From: Microcella indica
GTDB lineage: Bacteria > Actinomycetota > Actinomycetes > Actinomycetales > Microbacteriaceae
Reading direction: 5' to 3'
DNA: 64,000 nt
Assembly: GCF_013414345.1 (NCBI RefSeq)
Contig: NZ_CP058670.1
Coordinates: 558,001 to 622,000, forward strand
In this document: in pieces, positions 9,936-18,953 of the stretch
Position numbering within the stretch: position 1 is the stretch's first letter
Layout of the letters: each line of letters opens with the position of its first letter
Translations under genes and position numbers: made by a program
The notes under the pieces: generated by a model
Databases searched by the model: none
Told to the model about the DNA's origin: nothing
Seen by the model: only the letters and a program-made list of their open reading frames with translations

Positions 9936-10948
9936 CCCGCTGAGCCCAGCTGACGGGTCGCGTCGACGACGCGCGCGGCCATCGCGCTCTCCGCCGCCTT
10001 GCCCCATGCGCGCGGGTCGTAGACCTTCTTGTTGCCCATCTCGCCGTCGACCTTGAGGAAGCCGTCGTAGTTCTTGAGCACGCTGTCGGCGACCGAGCGG
10101 CTGAAGGCGTACTGCGTGTCGGTGTCGATGTTCATCTTGATGACGCCGTTGGCGACCGCGGTGGCGATCTCGTCATCGGTCGAGCCCGAGCCGCCGTGGA
10201 AGACGAGGTCGAGAGGCAGAGCATCCGTGCCGTACTTCGCCTGGATGCCGTCCTGGATCTCCTTGAGCAGCTCGGGGCGCAGCTTGACGTTGCCCGGCTT
10301 GTAGACGCCGTGCACGTTGCCGAAGGTGAGAGCGGCCATGTAGCGGCCGTGCTCGCCGAGCCCGAGAGCCTCGACCGCCGCGGTGACGTCGCCGAGAGTC
10401 GTGTATAAGGCGTCGTTCGAGCCCTCGTGCTGCACGCCGTCCTCCTCGCCGCCGACGACGCCGATCTCGACCTCGAGAATGGCGTTGATGGCCTTCATGC
10501 GGGGCAGGAGGTCTTTCGCGATCTCGAGATTCTCGGTGAGAGGCACCGCCGAGCCGTCCCACATGTGCGACTGGAAGATCGGGTTGCGGCCGGCCTTCAC
10601 CTCGGCCTCGCTCGCCTCGATGAGCGGCATGACGAACCCGGGCAGGGCATCCTTCGGGCAGTGATCGGTGTGGAGGGCCACGGTGACCGGGTAGTTCTTG
10701 GCGACCTCGGTGGCGAAGGCGGCGAAGGCGAGCGCTCCCGACGCGCGGGCCTTGACGCTCTGGCCGGCGAAGTAGTCGGCGCCTCCGGTCGTGACCTGGA
10801 TGATGCCGTCGGAGCCGGCGTCGCTCAGGCCCTGCAGCACGGCGTTGATCGTCGACGACGACGAGACGTTGATCGCGGGGTAGGCGAAGCCGCCCTTCTT
10901 GGCCTTGTCGAGCATCTCGGCGTACTGGTCCGGCGTGGCGATGGGCAT
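9920..10948 (-). CDS. fba: Class II fructose-bisphosphate aldolase
   Basis: 342 residues. Cleaves fructose-1,6-bisphosphate to DHAP and GAP, metal-dependent, cytosolic. Visible signatures: PAINVSSSSTINAVLQG, the zinc-ligand region ALHTDHCPKD, the acidic stretch EVEIGVVGGEEDGV and the glycine loop VFHGGSGSTDDEI, then KMNIDTDTQYAFS. The start ATG at 10948 is preceded by CGAGGAG at a good distance. It faces glpX across 185 bp, so the two genes of opposed steps in glycolysis and gluconeogenesis diverge from one regulatory region. Confidence 0.97.
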   Translation of the reverse strand: MPIATPDQYAEMLDKAKKGGFAYPAINVSSSSTINAVLQGLSDAGSDGIIQVTTGGADYFAGQSVKARASGALAFAAFATEVAKNYPVTVALHTDHCPKDALPGFVMPLIEASEAEVKAGRNPIFQSHMWDGSAVPLTENLEIAKDLLPRMKAINAILEVEIGVVGGEEDGVQHEGSNDALYTTLGDVTAAVEALGLGEHGRYMAALTFGNVHGVYKPGNVKLRPELLKEIQDGIQAKYGTDALPLDLVFHGGSGSTDDEIATAVANGVIKMNIDTDTQYAFSRSVADSVLKNYDGFLKVDGEMGNKKVYDPRAWGKAAESAMAARVVDATRQLGSAGHSGS

Positions 10949-10987
10949 GAGACTCCTCGGTACTGGGGGTGTCGTGGTTTCGCGTCG

Positions 10988-11058
10988 AGTCTAGCCACGG
11001 GCGTGCCCGCTGCCACCGGCTGATCGCCCCGACGGGTGTTCAGGCTCGACGCTAGGCT
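10988..11058. promoter_or_regulatory. Divergent fba/glpX promoter region
   Basis: On the minus strand TAGACT (complement of 10988-10993) lies about 40 nt before the fba start. On the plus strand TAGGCT (11053-11058) lies about 75 nt before the glpX start. Both resemble actinobacterial -10 boxes. Here both transcripts would carry real 5' leaders with ribosome sites, unlike the leaderless genes elsewhere in the window. -35 boxes are not convincing. Confidence 0.45.
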
Positions 11059-11133
11059 GGTCGCGCGCTGCACTGCCACCCGGCGCGTCCTCATCTTCTC
11101 GACGCATCGCCGACCCACGGAAAGGACGCCATC

Positions 11134-12126
11134 GTGGTGACCACTGAGACCGGAACGCTGTTCCTCCACCCCGACCGCAACCTCGCGATGGAACTCGTGC
11201 GCGCCACCGAGGCGGCCGCGATCCGCTCGGCACCGTTCATCGGCAAGGGCGACAAGCTCGCCGCCGATGGAGCGGCTGTCGACGCCATGCGCAAGTTCCT
11301 CGGCACCGTCAACTTCTCGGGGCTCGTCGTCATCGGCGAGGGCGAGAAGGACAACGCCCCCATGCTGTTCAACGGCGAGGAGGTCGGCAACGGGCAGGGC
11401 CCCGCGTGCGACATCGCCGTCGACCCGATCGACGGCACGTCCCTCACGGCCGCGGGCCGCGGGCACGCCATCTCGATGATCGCCGTGGCGGATCGCGGGT
11501 CGATGCTCGACGCCTCGAGCGTGTTCTACATGGACAAGATCGTCGCGGGCCACGAGGGCATCGGCGTCCTCGATATCCGCCAGTCGGTCGAGGAGAACAT
11601 TCGGGCCCTCGCCGCGGCGAAGAAGAAGCGTGTCGACGACATGCGCATCGCGGTTCTCGACCGCCCGCGGCACGCGCAGCTCATCGAGGAGATTCGCGCG
11701 ACCGGTGCGGGCACGCGCATCATTCTCGACGGCGACGTGGCCGGCGGCATCAACGCTGCGCGCCACGACTCGCGCATCGACATGTGCATCGGCACCGGGG
11801 GCAGCCCCGAAGGTGTCGCGACCGCATGCGCCGTCAAGGCGCTCGGCGGCTTCATTCAGGGCAGGCTCGCGCCGGGCAGCGATGACGAGCGCGAGAAGGG
11901 CGAGGCCGCGGGTCTTCTCTTCGACCACGTCTACGAGGCGAACGACCTCGTGCGCAGCGACAACACCTTCTTCGTCGCGACGGGCGTGACCGACGGCGAA
12001 CTCGTGCGCGGCGTGCGCCGCGAGGGCGAGATCATCACGACCGAGTCGATCGTGCTGCGCTCGCGCTCGGGCACCGTGCGCCGCGTCATCGCCGACCACC
12101 TCGTCGCGAAGTGGCTGGACTCCTGA
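11134..12126 (+). CDS. glpX: Class II fructose-1,6-bisphosphatase
   Basis: 330 residues. Hydrolyses fructose-1,6-bisphosphate to fructose-6-phosphate in gluconeogenesis, metal-dependent, cytosolic. Family blocks: IGKGDKLAADGAAVDAMRK, VVIGEGEKDNAPML, the metal-binding VDPIDGTSLTAAG and GTGGSPEGVATACAVKALGG. GGAAAGGA lies 7-10 nt before two adjacent GTG codons (11134 and 11137), so either could be the start. It runs to within 16 bp of the convergent transporter gene. Confidence 0.96.
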   Translation: MVTTETGTLFLHPDRNLAMELVRATEAAAIRSAPFIGKGDKLAADGAAVDAMRKFLGTVNFSGLVVIGEGEKDNAPMLFNGEEVGNGQGPACDIAVDPIDGTSLTAAGRGHAISMIAVADRGSMLDASSVFYMDKIVAGHEGIGVLDIRQSVEENIRALAAAKKKRVDDMRIAVLDRPRHAQLIEEIRATGAGTRIILDGDVAGGINAARHDSRIDMCIGTGGSPEGVATACAVKALGGFIQGRLAPGSDDEREKGEAAGLLFDHVYEANDLVRSDNTFFVATGVTDGELVRGVRREGEIITTESIVLRSRSGTVRRVIADHLVAKWLDS

Positions 12127-12142
12127 CGACTCGCCGAACGCG

Positions 12143-13093
12143 CTACAGCAGGTTCGGGATCTTCTGCTCCTCGGCGAGGTTCGCGCGGCGGAAGTAGAAC
12201 GTCACGACCGTCGACACGATGACGATGAAGAGCGAGTAGAGCGCCGGCACGATGAGGATGAGCCCGATGTCGGGGCTGCCCGCGAAGGTCAGCAGCACGA
12301 TCGCGATCGCGAGCGGGCCGTTCTGGATGCCCGTCTCGAGCCCGATCGTGCGAGCGTTCATCGGGTGCATGCGGATCGCCCGCGCGATGGCGTAGGCGAT
12401 CGCGATGCCGAACAGCCCGAGACCGATCGCCACGAGGTAGGTCTGCCACGGCGTGGAGGTGAGCAGCGCCCAGTTGCGCGGCACCCACGTGGCCATGAGG
12501 AACACGATGAAGAAGAGGCCGAAGAAGCCGCCCAGCAGCTCCATGACGGCGCCGATGTTCGCGCTGTAGCGGCGCAGGATCATGCCGGCGACGACGGGGA
12601 TGAGCAACGTCGCGAGCGTCACGACGATGTTGAGGATGGGAATCTGCAGCTCAGAGTCCGCGTCGAAGACGAGCGAGCCGTAGAACGCGAGCACGAGGGG
12701 GGTCATCAGGATCGCCCACAGGGTCGAGTTGGTCGTCATGATGACGCTGAGTGCGAGGTTGCCCTTCGAGAAGTACGTGAAGATGTTCGACGTCGTCCCG
12801 GCCGGCACGCAGCCCATGAGCAGAGCACCGAGGGCGACGGGAGCGGCGCACTCGCGCGGCAGCTGGAAGAGCACGGCGATCACCAGCAGGTAGGCGAGCA
12901 GTGGCATGATGCCGAACTGCGTGACGAACCCGATGATGAGACCCCACGGCCGGCGCAGGGCGGAGCGGAAGTCCCGCGGTGTGAGGCCGGCGCCAAGGCC
13001 GAACATGATGACGAAGACGAGGCCGACGAGCAAGACCTGCTCGAACTCGGTGACGACGGTCTGGGTCAGAACGATGAGCGAGCCGCCGGTCAT
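12143..13093 (-). CDS. Bile acid:sodium symporter (BASS/SBF) family transporter
   Basis: 316 residues with about nine or ten hydrophobic segments, in the SBF fold. Recognisable blocks: MFGLGAGLTPRDFR, GLIIGFVTQFGIMPLLAY, ALLMGCVPAGTTSNIFTYFSKG (the crossover region of BASS proteins) and GLETGIQNGPLAIAIVLL. A sodium-coupled organic-anion uptake carrier in the cytoplasmic membrane is expected; the substrate cannot be read from sequence. Its start overlaps the fadD stop by 4 bp, so it was translated behind fadD and may now suffer from the fadD disruption. Confidence 0.88.
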   Translation of the reverse strand: MTGGSLIVLTQTVVTEFEQVLLVGLVFVIMFGLGAGLTPRDFRSALRRPWGLIIGFVTQFGIMPLLAYLLVIAVLFQLPRECAAPVALGALLMGCVPAGTTSNIFTYFSKGNLALSVIMTTNSTLWAILMTPLVLAFYGSLVFDADSELQIPILNIVVTLATLLIPVVAGMILRRYSANIGAVMELLGGFFGLFFIVFLMATWVPRNWALLTSTPWQTYLVAIGLGLFGIAIAYAIARAIRMHPMNARTIGLETGIQNGPLAIAIVLLTFAGSPDIGLILIVPALYSLFIVIVSTVVTFYFRRANLAEEQKIPNLL

Positions 13094-14841
13094 GACAGCT
13101 CCCTTCCCTGGGTCTCGATACTCGCGGTCGCGGAGGTGACGCCGATGGCACGCAGCTCGCGGCGCAGGATCTTGCCGATGGGGCTCTTGGGCAGCTCCTC
13201 GACGAAACGCACCGACTTCGGCACCTTGTAGGCGGCGAGAGCCTCGCGGCAGTGCGCGATCACCTCGGCCTCGGTGGGCGGGTTCTCGGTGGCGACGATG
13301 TAGGCGCGCACGGACTCGCCGGTCTTCTCATCGGGCATCCCGATGACACCGACTTCGAGCACTCCCGGCATCGCGGCGATGCGCTCCTCGACCTCGTTCG
13401 GGTACACGTTGAAGCCGCTCACGAGAACCATGTCCTTCTTGCGGTCGACGATCGTGAAGTAGCCGTCCTCGTCCATCTGAGCAATGTCGCCGGTGCGGAA
13501 CCAGCCGTCGAGCATCGCATTCGCGGTGTCGTCCGGTCGATTCCAGTAGCCGCTGGTCACCTGCGGCCCTCGGGCGATGAGCTCCCCGTCCTCGCCGACG
13601 TCCTCGCCGACGCCGTCCTCGCCGACGCATCGAATGTCGGTCGACGGCACGGGAATGCCGATGGTGCCATCCTTGCCCACCCCACCGAGCGGGTTGAACG
13701 TGAGGGCCGGAGACGTCTCCGTGAGCCCGTAGCCCTCCACGATGGGAGTACCGGTGACGCCGCGCCACCGCTCGGAGACCGACTCGTGCAGAGCCATTCC
13801 GCCCGCCGCCGAGGCGACGAGGTGTTTCGGCGGGTTCTCGGAGAACCACCGCTCGTTGAGGAGGGCGTTGAACAGTGTGTTCACGCCCGTCGTCCACGTG
13901 ATCTTGTAGTTCTCGAATGCCCGCTTGAGGTTGCTGGGCGGCCGCGGGGACGGGATGAGGATGTTGCGTGCGCCCTCGTGGAAGAAGCCGATGAGATTCA
14001 CCGTGAAGGCGAAGATGTGGTACATCGGCAGGGCCGTGAGCACGACCTCCTTGCCGGGGCGGATGTGCGTGCTGAGCAGCTGCATCATCTGCAGCGTGTT
14101 GGCGACGAGGTTGCCGTGGCTGAGCATCGCGCCCTTCGCGACGCCCGTCGTACCGCCGCCGGTGTACTGCAGGGCGGCGAGCGAGTCGGCGTCGAGATGC
14201 GCCACATAGCTCTCCGCCTTGCCGAGCCGCTCGCGGCCTGACGCGAGAGCCGCTTGCAGCCCCGTGTGCTCGACGGTGATGGCCGGCAGGGAGCGGTTCC
14301 ACCACTTCTGCACGAGACGGATTACGCCCGCGATGACGGGCGGGAAGAACTCGCCGATGCGCACGGTGACGACGGTCTCGACGTCGGTCGGCGCGACCAC
14401 TTCCGGCAACCGGTCAGCGAACATGTCGATGATCACGAGCGCCTTCGCACCGGAGTCGGAGAACTGGTGGATCATCTCGCTCGCGGTGTAGAGCGGATTC
14501 GTGTTCACGAGCACGCAGCCGGCCTTGAGGATGCCGAAGGCGACGACCGGGTAGCTCAGGCAGTTCGGCATCTGCACCGCGACGCGGTCGCCCGCCTTCA
14601 GGCCCACATCCTCGCGCAGGTATGCGGCGAAGGCGTCGGAGAGCGCCTCGACCTGCGCGTAGGTGAGCGAGCCGTTCATGCCATTGGGCATGCACTGCGT
14701 GAACGCGACGGTATCGGCATACTCTGCGGCCGCATTCGCGATGAGCTCCGGCAGAGTACGGAACGGCGGGGGCACGAGCTCGTGCTCGACATCGGCCGGG
14801 ACTGCTGAAGGTTCTGGTGACTCGTCTTCTCCGGCACCCAC
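13090..14841 (-). CDS. fadD: Long-chain acyl-CoA synthetase, 5' end replaced by island insertion
   Basis: Activates fatty acids to acyl-CoA via acyl-AMP. The adenylate-forming domain is whole: P-loop YTGGGTTGVAKGAM, EGYGLTETSP, GWFRTGDIAQ and the C-terminal lysine motif KSPIGKILRREL. The native protein resumes at PADVEHELVPPPFRTLPEL (from about 14,797 downward). Everything upstream to the GTG at 14841 (MGAGEDESPEPSAV) is read from the terminal repeat of the inserted element and the end of a methylase gene. The authentic start ATG and first codons are at 37,590-37,623. No good ribosome site precedes the new GTG, so the gene may be silent or made as a chimera. Intact to the C-terminus otherwise. 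Confidence 0.85.
   Translation of the reverse strand: MGAGEDESPEPSAVPADVEHELVPPPFRTLPELIANAAAEYADTVAFTQCMPNGMNGSLTYAQVEALSDAFAAYLREDVGLKAGDRVAVQMPNCLSYPVVAFGILKAGCVLVNTNPLYTASEMIHQFSDSGAKALVIIDMFADRLPEVVAPTDVETVVTVRIGEFFPPVIAGVIRLVQKWWNRSLPAITVEHTGLQAALASGRERLGKAESYVAHLDADSLAALQYTGGGTTGVAKGAMLSHGNLVANTLQMMQLLSTHIRPGKEVVLTALPMYHIFAFTVNLIGFFHEGARNILIPSPRPPSNLKRAFENYKITWTTGVNTLFNALLNERWFSENPPKHLVASAAGGMALHESVSERWRGVTGTPIVEGYGLTETSPALTFNPLGGVGKDGTIGIPVPSTDIRCVGEDGVGEDVGEDGELIARGPQVTSGYWNRPDDTANAMLDGWFRTGDIAQMDEDGYFTIVDRKKDMVLVSGFNVYPNEVEERIAAMPGVLEVGVIGMPDEKTGESVRAYIVATENPPTEAEVIAHCREALAAYKVPKSVRFVEELPKSPIGKILRRELRAIGVTSATASIETQGRELS
13588..13626 (-). repeat. Three 12-bp tandem units inside fadD
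   Basis: GTCCTCGCCGAC occurs at 13588-13599, 13600-13611 and 13615-13626 (3 bp between the last two). On the coding strand it gives a reiterated Val-Gly-Glu-Asp in a surface loop between the DIRC strand and the GELIARG motif. All changes in unit number would stay in frame. Confidence 0.8.
14798..14830 (+). repeat. Left terminal inverted repeat of the island
   Basis: 33 bp beginning GGGACTGCTGAAGGTTCTGG. It is the exact reverse complement of 37556-37588. Outside it is fadD coding sequence; inside it is the broken end of the methylase gene. Confidence 0.9.
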
Positions 14842-16685
14842 GAAGCACTGGGCTTCACGTCAATGTCCTCCGGGCCTAGCTCAGGCGGGATCACCGCCTC
14901 GAGCGCGGCCAGGTTGCGCACCAGTGTCGGGTCGTCGGCGAGCTCTTCCCGCACCAACCGCGCGCGAGCGCGCACGTCGCCCGATAGGTATTCGGCGACC
15001 GGCACCAGCTGTCCGTGTTTCGCCGGGTCAGGGAACGTGAACGGGGTCACCAGGGCGACCGCGGCCGCTTCGTCGACGCCGAGCAGTTCCGCCACCAGGG
15101 GTACGCTGACGCGCCCTTCACGGTCCATGCTGACCGCGACGGCATCTTCCGGTGAGTCCACACGGGTCACCTCGTCGACGTAGCCGATGACACGTTTGGT
15201 GAAGATGTCCGCCTTGCGGGCGCGCCCGGAGTCTTCGTCGAAGATCTCCAACGCCGCCACGACTGCGAAGTGCGGGTCGCGGCGCAACTCCAGCAGCGCC
15301 CGTGGATATTTCCGCCTGACGATCTCTTCGCCGTCGTCGTCGAACTGCCCCGTGCCGCGCGTCTCGACCCGGTTGATGGGGCCATGCGCGCGCACGTAGT
15401 CGTCGTAGGAAGTGTTCAGCGTTGCCCGCAGCTCAGCCAGCAGGTCGCCGTCGTGGGATGACCGTGACTCTGCTTCCAGCACCGTCACCGCCGCATCGCG
15501 CAGGCCGATCAGTTTCCGCAGCTCACCTGAGACCGCTGCCGGCAGGCGCACTTCGACGCGACCGTTGATGCCTTGGGCGACGATCTGCCCCATCGCGTCA
15601 ACCAGCAGACTTCCGACCACACCGCCGGGTTTCTGCGCGATGCGCGCCGGCGGCCTGTCAGTGACGATCTGGCCTTCGGCGGCCCATCCACGGCCCGCCC
15701 TGCGCGCACGGGTGGCGACGTCGATCGCCGCCGCACGGAACGCAGCGGCGATCGCGTCATGGCCACCGTCAGGCGGCGGCACGGTCGGCTCGAATCCGAA
15801 CCGTCCCTGACGGGAGGCGAGTGTGCCAACAACCTGTGCTGGGTTCGCATAGATGTAGTCGCTCACGCGGACGGTGTTTCCGTCGATCAGCCGGTCAGAG
15901 GAGGTCAGCCGGTCGGTGCGGGACTGCGTATTCTCCCCCGGCAGGTGCCGACGGAACATCACCAGGTCTGTGACCGCATCGGTGCCGGCGACGTCATCGT
16001 GAGCGCCGGCAGGCAACCGCACGGCGCCGAGGAACTCCCCGAGCTCCGCCATCCGCTGACGGGCCGCGTCGTCTTTCGAGTCCAGCGTGAACCGGCTGGT
16101 GAGCACCGCGACGATTCCGCCGGGCTTGGTCATGGCCAACGACTTCACGATGAAGTGGTTGTGCATGGACAGCTTCTCGATGTTGTACGCCGGGTCGTAC
16201 AGGGTCGCGTTGGAGAACGGCACGTTGCCGACCACTGCGTCGAACCCATCGCCGGTCAGTTGCGTGTCGGCGAACGACTCGATGCGGATCTGCGCTTGCG
16301 GATAGACCAACTGGCTGATGCGGGCCGTCGTCGGGTCCACCTCAACGCCCACCATGTGCACGCCGGCAGGGGCGGTGCCGATGAAGATGCCCGAGCCGCT
16401 TCCAGGCTCCAGCACCTCACCGGTGGTGACGCCGCTCTCAGCGAGCGCTTCCCAGATGCCGTGGGCGAAGTCGCGGGAGGTGTAGTGGGCGTTCAACACC
16501 GTGCGGCGTGCTGCCGCCCACTCCCCGTCGGTCCACAGTGCCTTTAGCTGTGCGCGCTCGTCGGCGTAGCGCGCGTCGTCCTCGTCGAACAGTTCCGGGG
16601 TGGCACCCCTCCCCGGCCAGCAAGCTAGAAGACGCCGCTCTTCTTCGGTCGGCGCTCGAGACTCAAGAACCAGCTGCTGGAGCAC
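14831..16685 (-). pseudogene. N12-class adenine-specific DNA methylase, N-terminal part only
   Basis: About 618 residues of a protein type that is normally a much larger methylase-helicase fusion on plasmids and conjugative elements. From the GTG at 16685: APTEEERRLLACWPGRGA, LNAHYTSRDFAHGIWEAL, SAM motif I VLEPGSGSGIF (residues ~91-101) and catalytic NVPFSN (~154-159, the NVPF variant of NPPY). The reading frame runs into the terminal repeat right after SASWVPE, so the helicase half is absent. Its 5' end overlaps the preceding small gene in another frame. The frame stays open further upstream to 17390 and downstream to 14676, but those parts look like shadow or fadD sequence. DNA modification could persist only if this half folds alone; I treat it as a relic. 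Confidence 0.75.
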
Positions 16686-17266
16686 ACGTCCTGCAGATAC
16701 TCCCAACTGAACGCGCGCTCGTCCTCGCACAGTCGGAGCATCCGCCACAGCACGCGCAACTGCATCGGATTCATCGGCCAGGAAAGCCCCTGCGCTTTCG
16801 CCACCGGCTCCATCACCTTCGAAAGCGCCACCACCACCTCCGGCGCCCTCCGCAGCGACTGCTCCTGCTCCTTCGACATCCAGAACAGCGTCAGCGACCG
16901 GTACTCGCTGGACCACGCCAGCTCGTCCATCTGCTCCGAGTCCTCCACGTACTCCAGCAGCTCCAGAGCTATCGGGCTCGGCATGATCGGCGCGTTCCTC
17001 GCGTGCCGATACAGCAGCTGGAAAGCCTCCAGCGCGGTTGGCCTGGCGGTCAGAAAGTAGTTGCGCTCCGCTTTCGTGGTCCAGTACCCAAGTTCGGAGT
17101 ATTCCGCTGTCTGCTCCGCGTAGGCGATCTTGTTTGCCACCATCCGGTCGTTCGTGAACAACCCCATCCGCTTCAGATACAGGTCGTCGGCCGACACCGT
17201 TCGACGGTTCAGGTCGATCTCCACCTGCCGCACCAGCTGCGGGTCCGGACTGAACTGATCGCTCAT
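16625..17266 (-). CDS. Hypothetical plasmid-type protein
   Basis: 213 residues, not recognised. The start ATG (MSDQFSPDPQLVRQ) is chosen because GAGGAGAGG lies 7 nt upstream; another ATG two codons earlier is too close to that site. Composition is natural (Tyr, Trp, Lys, Ile present), with a mostly helical, acidic middle (ALELLEYVEDSEQMDEL) and no membrane segment. It precedes and overlaps the methylase fragment by 61 bp. The tail CSSSWFLSLERRPKKSGVF lies in the overlap and may be altered by a rearrangement. Upstream, an ATG at 17390 with a strong GGAGGAG site opens another frame that covers this gene; only its first ~45 residues look protein-like. Confidence 0.6.
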   Translation of the reverse strand: MSDQFSPDPQLVRQVEIDLNRRTVSADDLYLKRMGLFTNDRMVANKIAYAEQTAEYSELGYWTTKAERNYFLTARPTALEAFQLLYRHARNAPIMPSPIALELLEYVEDSEQMDELAWSSEYRSLTLFWMSKEQEQSLRRAPEVVVALSKVMEPVAKAQGLSWPMNPMQLRVLWRMLRLCEDERAFSWEYLQDVCSSSWFLSLERRPKKSGVF

Positions 17267-17414
17267 CGACATTCCTCTCCTCATCGCCGGCAGATGCCGG
17301 CGCGCCGTCGTCCGGGATTGGGTCTTCGAGCCCCCACAGGTCGAAAGACAACTGCATGTCACCGACATTCGAACCGCGCCTGCGAGCCATCGAAGCACTC
17401 CTCCACGTAGATGT

Positions 17415-17439
17415 GGAGGCTCACGACGTGTGAGCCTCC
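17415..17439. repeat. Perfect 10-bp-stem hairpin
   Basis: GGAGGCTCAC, five-base loop, GTGAGCCTCC, in the gap between mftF and the plasmid-type genes. No T-run follows on either strand. It could be a weak bidirectional terminator or a scar of the junction between the mft locus and plasmid DNA. Confidence 0.6.
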
Positions 17440-17552
17440 GTCTATAGGGAGAGGGTCGATAGTGCGCAGTGATCATGACATGACGAGCGGTCGCCTGAGA
17501 CCATTGAGCTAGCCCGAATCACGATCATTGCCAAAGGCATGTCCGGGTTCGG

Positions 17553-18953
17553 CTAGCGAATACGCGACCGGACCCGCACAACCGGTCGCAACGCACGGCT
17601 CGACCGCTCGCGCATGGCACCAATCCAGAGGCCAGCGCCATAGGCGAGGTCGTCCAAGCGTCGGGCGATCGCGAAGGAGGCCAGCCCCATGCCGGTGGCG
17701 GTGCGCCGATGCTCGTACACGGCATCGGCGACCGCAGCCACGACCACCGCCCGCCCCAGTCTGCGCGACACGAGCGAGCCGACCGCAGCGACGGGCCACC
17801 AGTGGCGCGTGAGCAGTTCAGCGGTCTGCGCCGTCGCGGCGAGCGCCCCCAGGCCCGTGAGCCGCACGGCGATGCGCGCGCGATCGGGGGTCGGGCGCAA
17901 GCGTGAGCCGATGCGCACTGCTGCCAGTGCAGCCGCGCCGGCCGCGATCGGCAGCGACCAGCGTCGTTGAGCCAGCAGCGCGCCGACGAAAACGAGGGTC
18001 CATGGCGTGAAGACCGCGGGCGCGACGGTGTCGCCGTGGCGGGCCGCGAGGTCGTCTGCGCCCGTGCCGTAGAACGCCTTTCGTCCGAGCCAGTCGAGCA
18101 CGGTGCGGCGATGCTCGTGCCGAGCTTCGACCGCGGGCTCGTATCGCACGCGCCACCCGTTCTTGACGAGCCGCCACACGAGATCGACGTCTTCCGCGAC
18201 TCGCATACCGGGGGAAAATCCCGCGCCGATGACTTCGGTGCGCGCCACGAGACAGGCGGCGGGCAGCCACGACACTCGCGCGCCCGGGCGCACGTTGGCG
18301 GGCTCGGCGCCGAGGTCGAGCGACGATCGCGCTGCCTCGTAGCGCGTAATCCAGTTCGGGCCGGATTCGGGCTCGAGACCCACGATACGCGGTGCCACGA
18401 GGCCCACTCGCGGGTCGGCGAAGTGTCGTAGCAGGCGTGGAACCGTGTCGGCGTCGATGACCATGTCGCTGTCGATGAAGGCGACGAATGGCGTTGTCAC
18501 AGCAGCTAGCCCCGCGTTTCGGGCGCTGGCAGGCCCGAGGTTCTCCGGCAAGGCGATCAGATTCGCACCGAAGCGATCGGCTACGTCGCGCACGGCCTTC
18601 GGATTCCGTGAGCAGTCGTCCACTACTATCACGGGAATGCCGCTCGGGATACTGGCGAGCAGCCGCGCGACCGCTTCGGGCCGATCGTGCACAGGCACCA
18701 CAACCGTCACTGCCTCAGCCTGCTTGGGCAGCTCAGCGACCACCGGGTCGGCGATGCCGGCGTCGAGCAGTCGCTCGGCAAGCGCCGCGGTCGTGGGTGA
18801 GGTGACCACGAGGCGACCGCCCGTCAGCATCGCCCGCGCGAGTGCTGTCACGTAGAGCACTCGTGTCGGCACACCGCCGACAAGGGTGGCGCCGCCGTCA
18901 GCGACATGCGTGCGCCTGTTGAGGCGCACCGTGAAGCCGTTGGGCAGCTTCAC
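17553..18953 (-). CDS. mftF: Mycofactocin glycosyltransferase MftF
   Basis: 466 residues. Adds beta-1,4-linked glucose units to premycofactocin. An N-terminal ~85-residue region (NGFTVRLNRRT) precedes a GT2 (GT-A) domain: VVVPVHDRPEAV, VIVVDDCSRN, NLGPASARNAGL, metal-binding AFIDSDMVID and VAEDVDLVWRL. Hydrophobic helices in the C-terminal third (PWTLVFVGALLAQ onward) imply membrane attachment. The GTG start overlaps the mftE stop (GTGA). It is the last gene of the minus-strand mft series, and the mobile relic follows. Identification rests on fold plus context. Confidence 0.9.
   Translation of the reverse strand: MKLPNGFTVRLNRRTHVADGGATLVGGVPTRVLYVTALARAMLTGGRLVVTSPTTAALAERLLDAGIADPVVAELPKQAEAVTVVVPVHDRPEAVARLLASIPSGIPVIVVDDCSRNPKAVRDVADRFGANLIALPENLGPASARNAGLAAVTTPFVAFIDSDMVIDADTVPRLLRHFADPRVGLVAPRIVGLEPESGPNWITRYEAARSSLDLGAEPANVRPGARVSWLPAACLVARTEVIGAGFSPGMRVAEDVDLVWRLVKNGWRVRYEPAVEARHEHRRTVLDWLGRKAFYGTGADDLAARHGDTVAPAVFTPWTLVFVGALLAQRRWSLPIAAGAAALAAVRIGSRLRPTPDRARIAVRLTGLGALAATAQTAELLTRHWWPVAAVGSLVSRRLGRAVVVAAVADAVYEHRRTATGMGLASFAIARRLDDLAYGAGLWIGAMRERSSRALRPVVRVRSRIR

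Noticed and set aside
14676-17390. A single 904-residue minus-strand gene
   Set aside because: Only the central part is methylase-like. The first third overlaps a better gene in another frame and has shadow composition, and the last ~50 residues read fadD and the terminal repeat out of frame.
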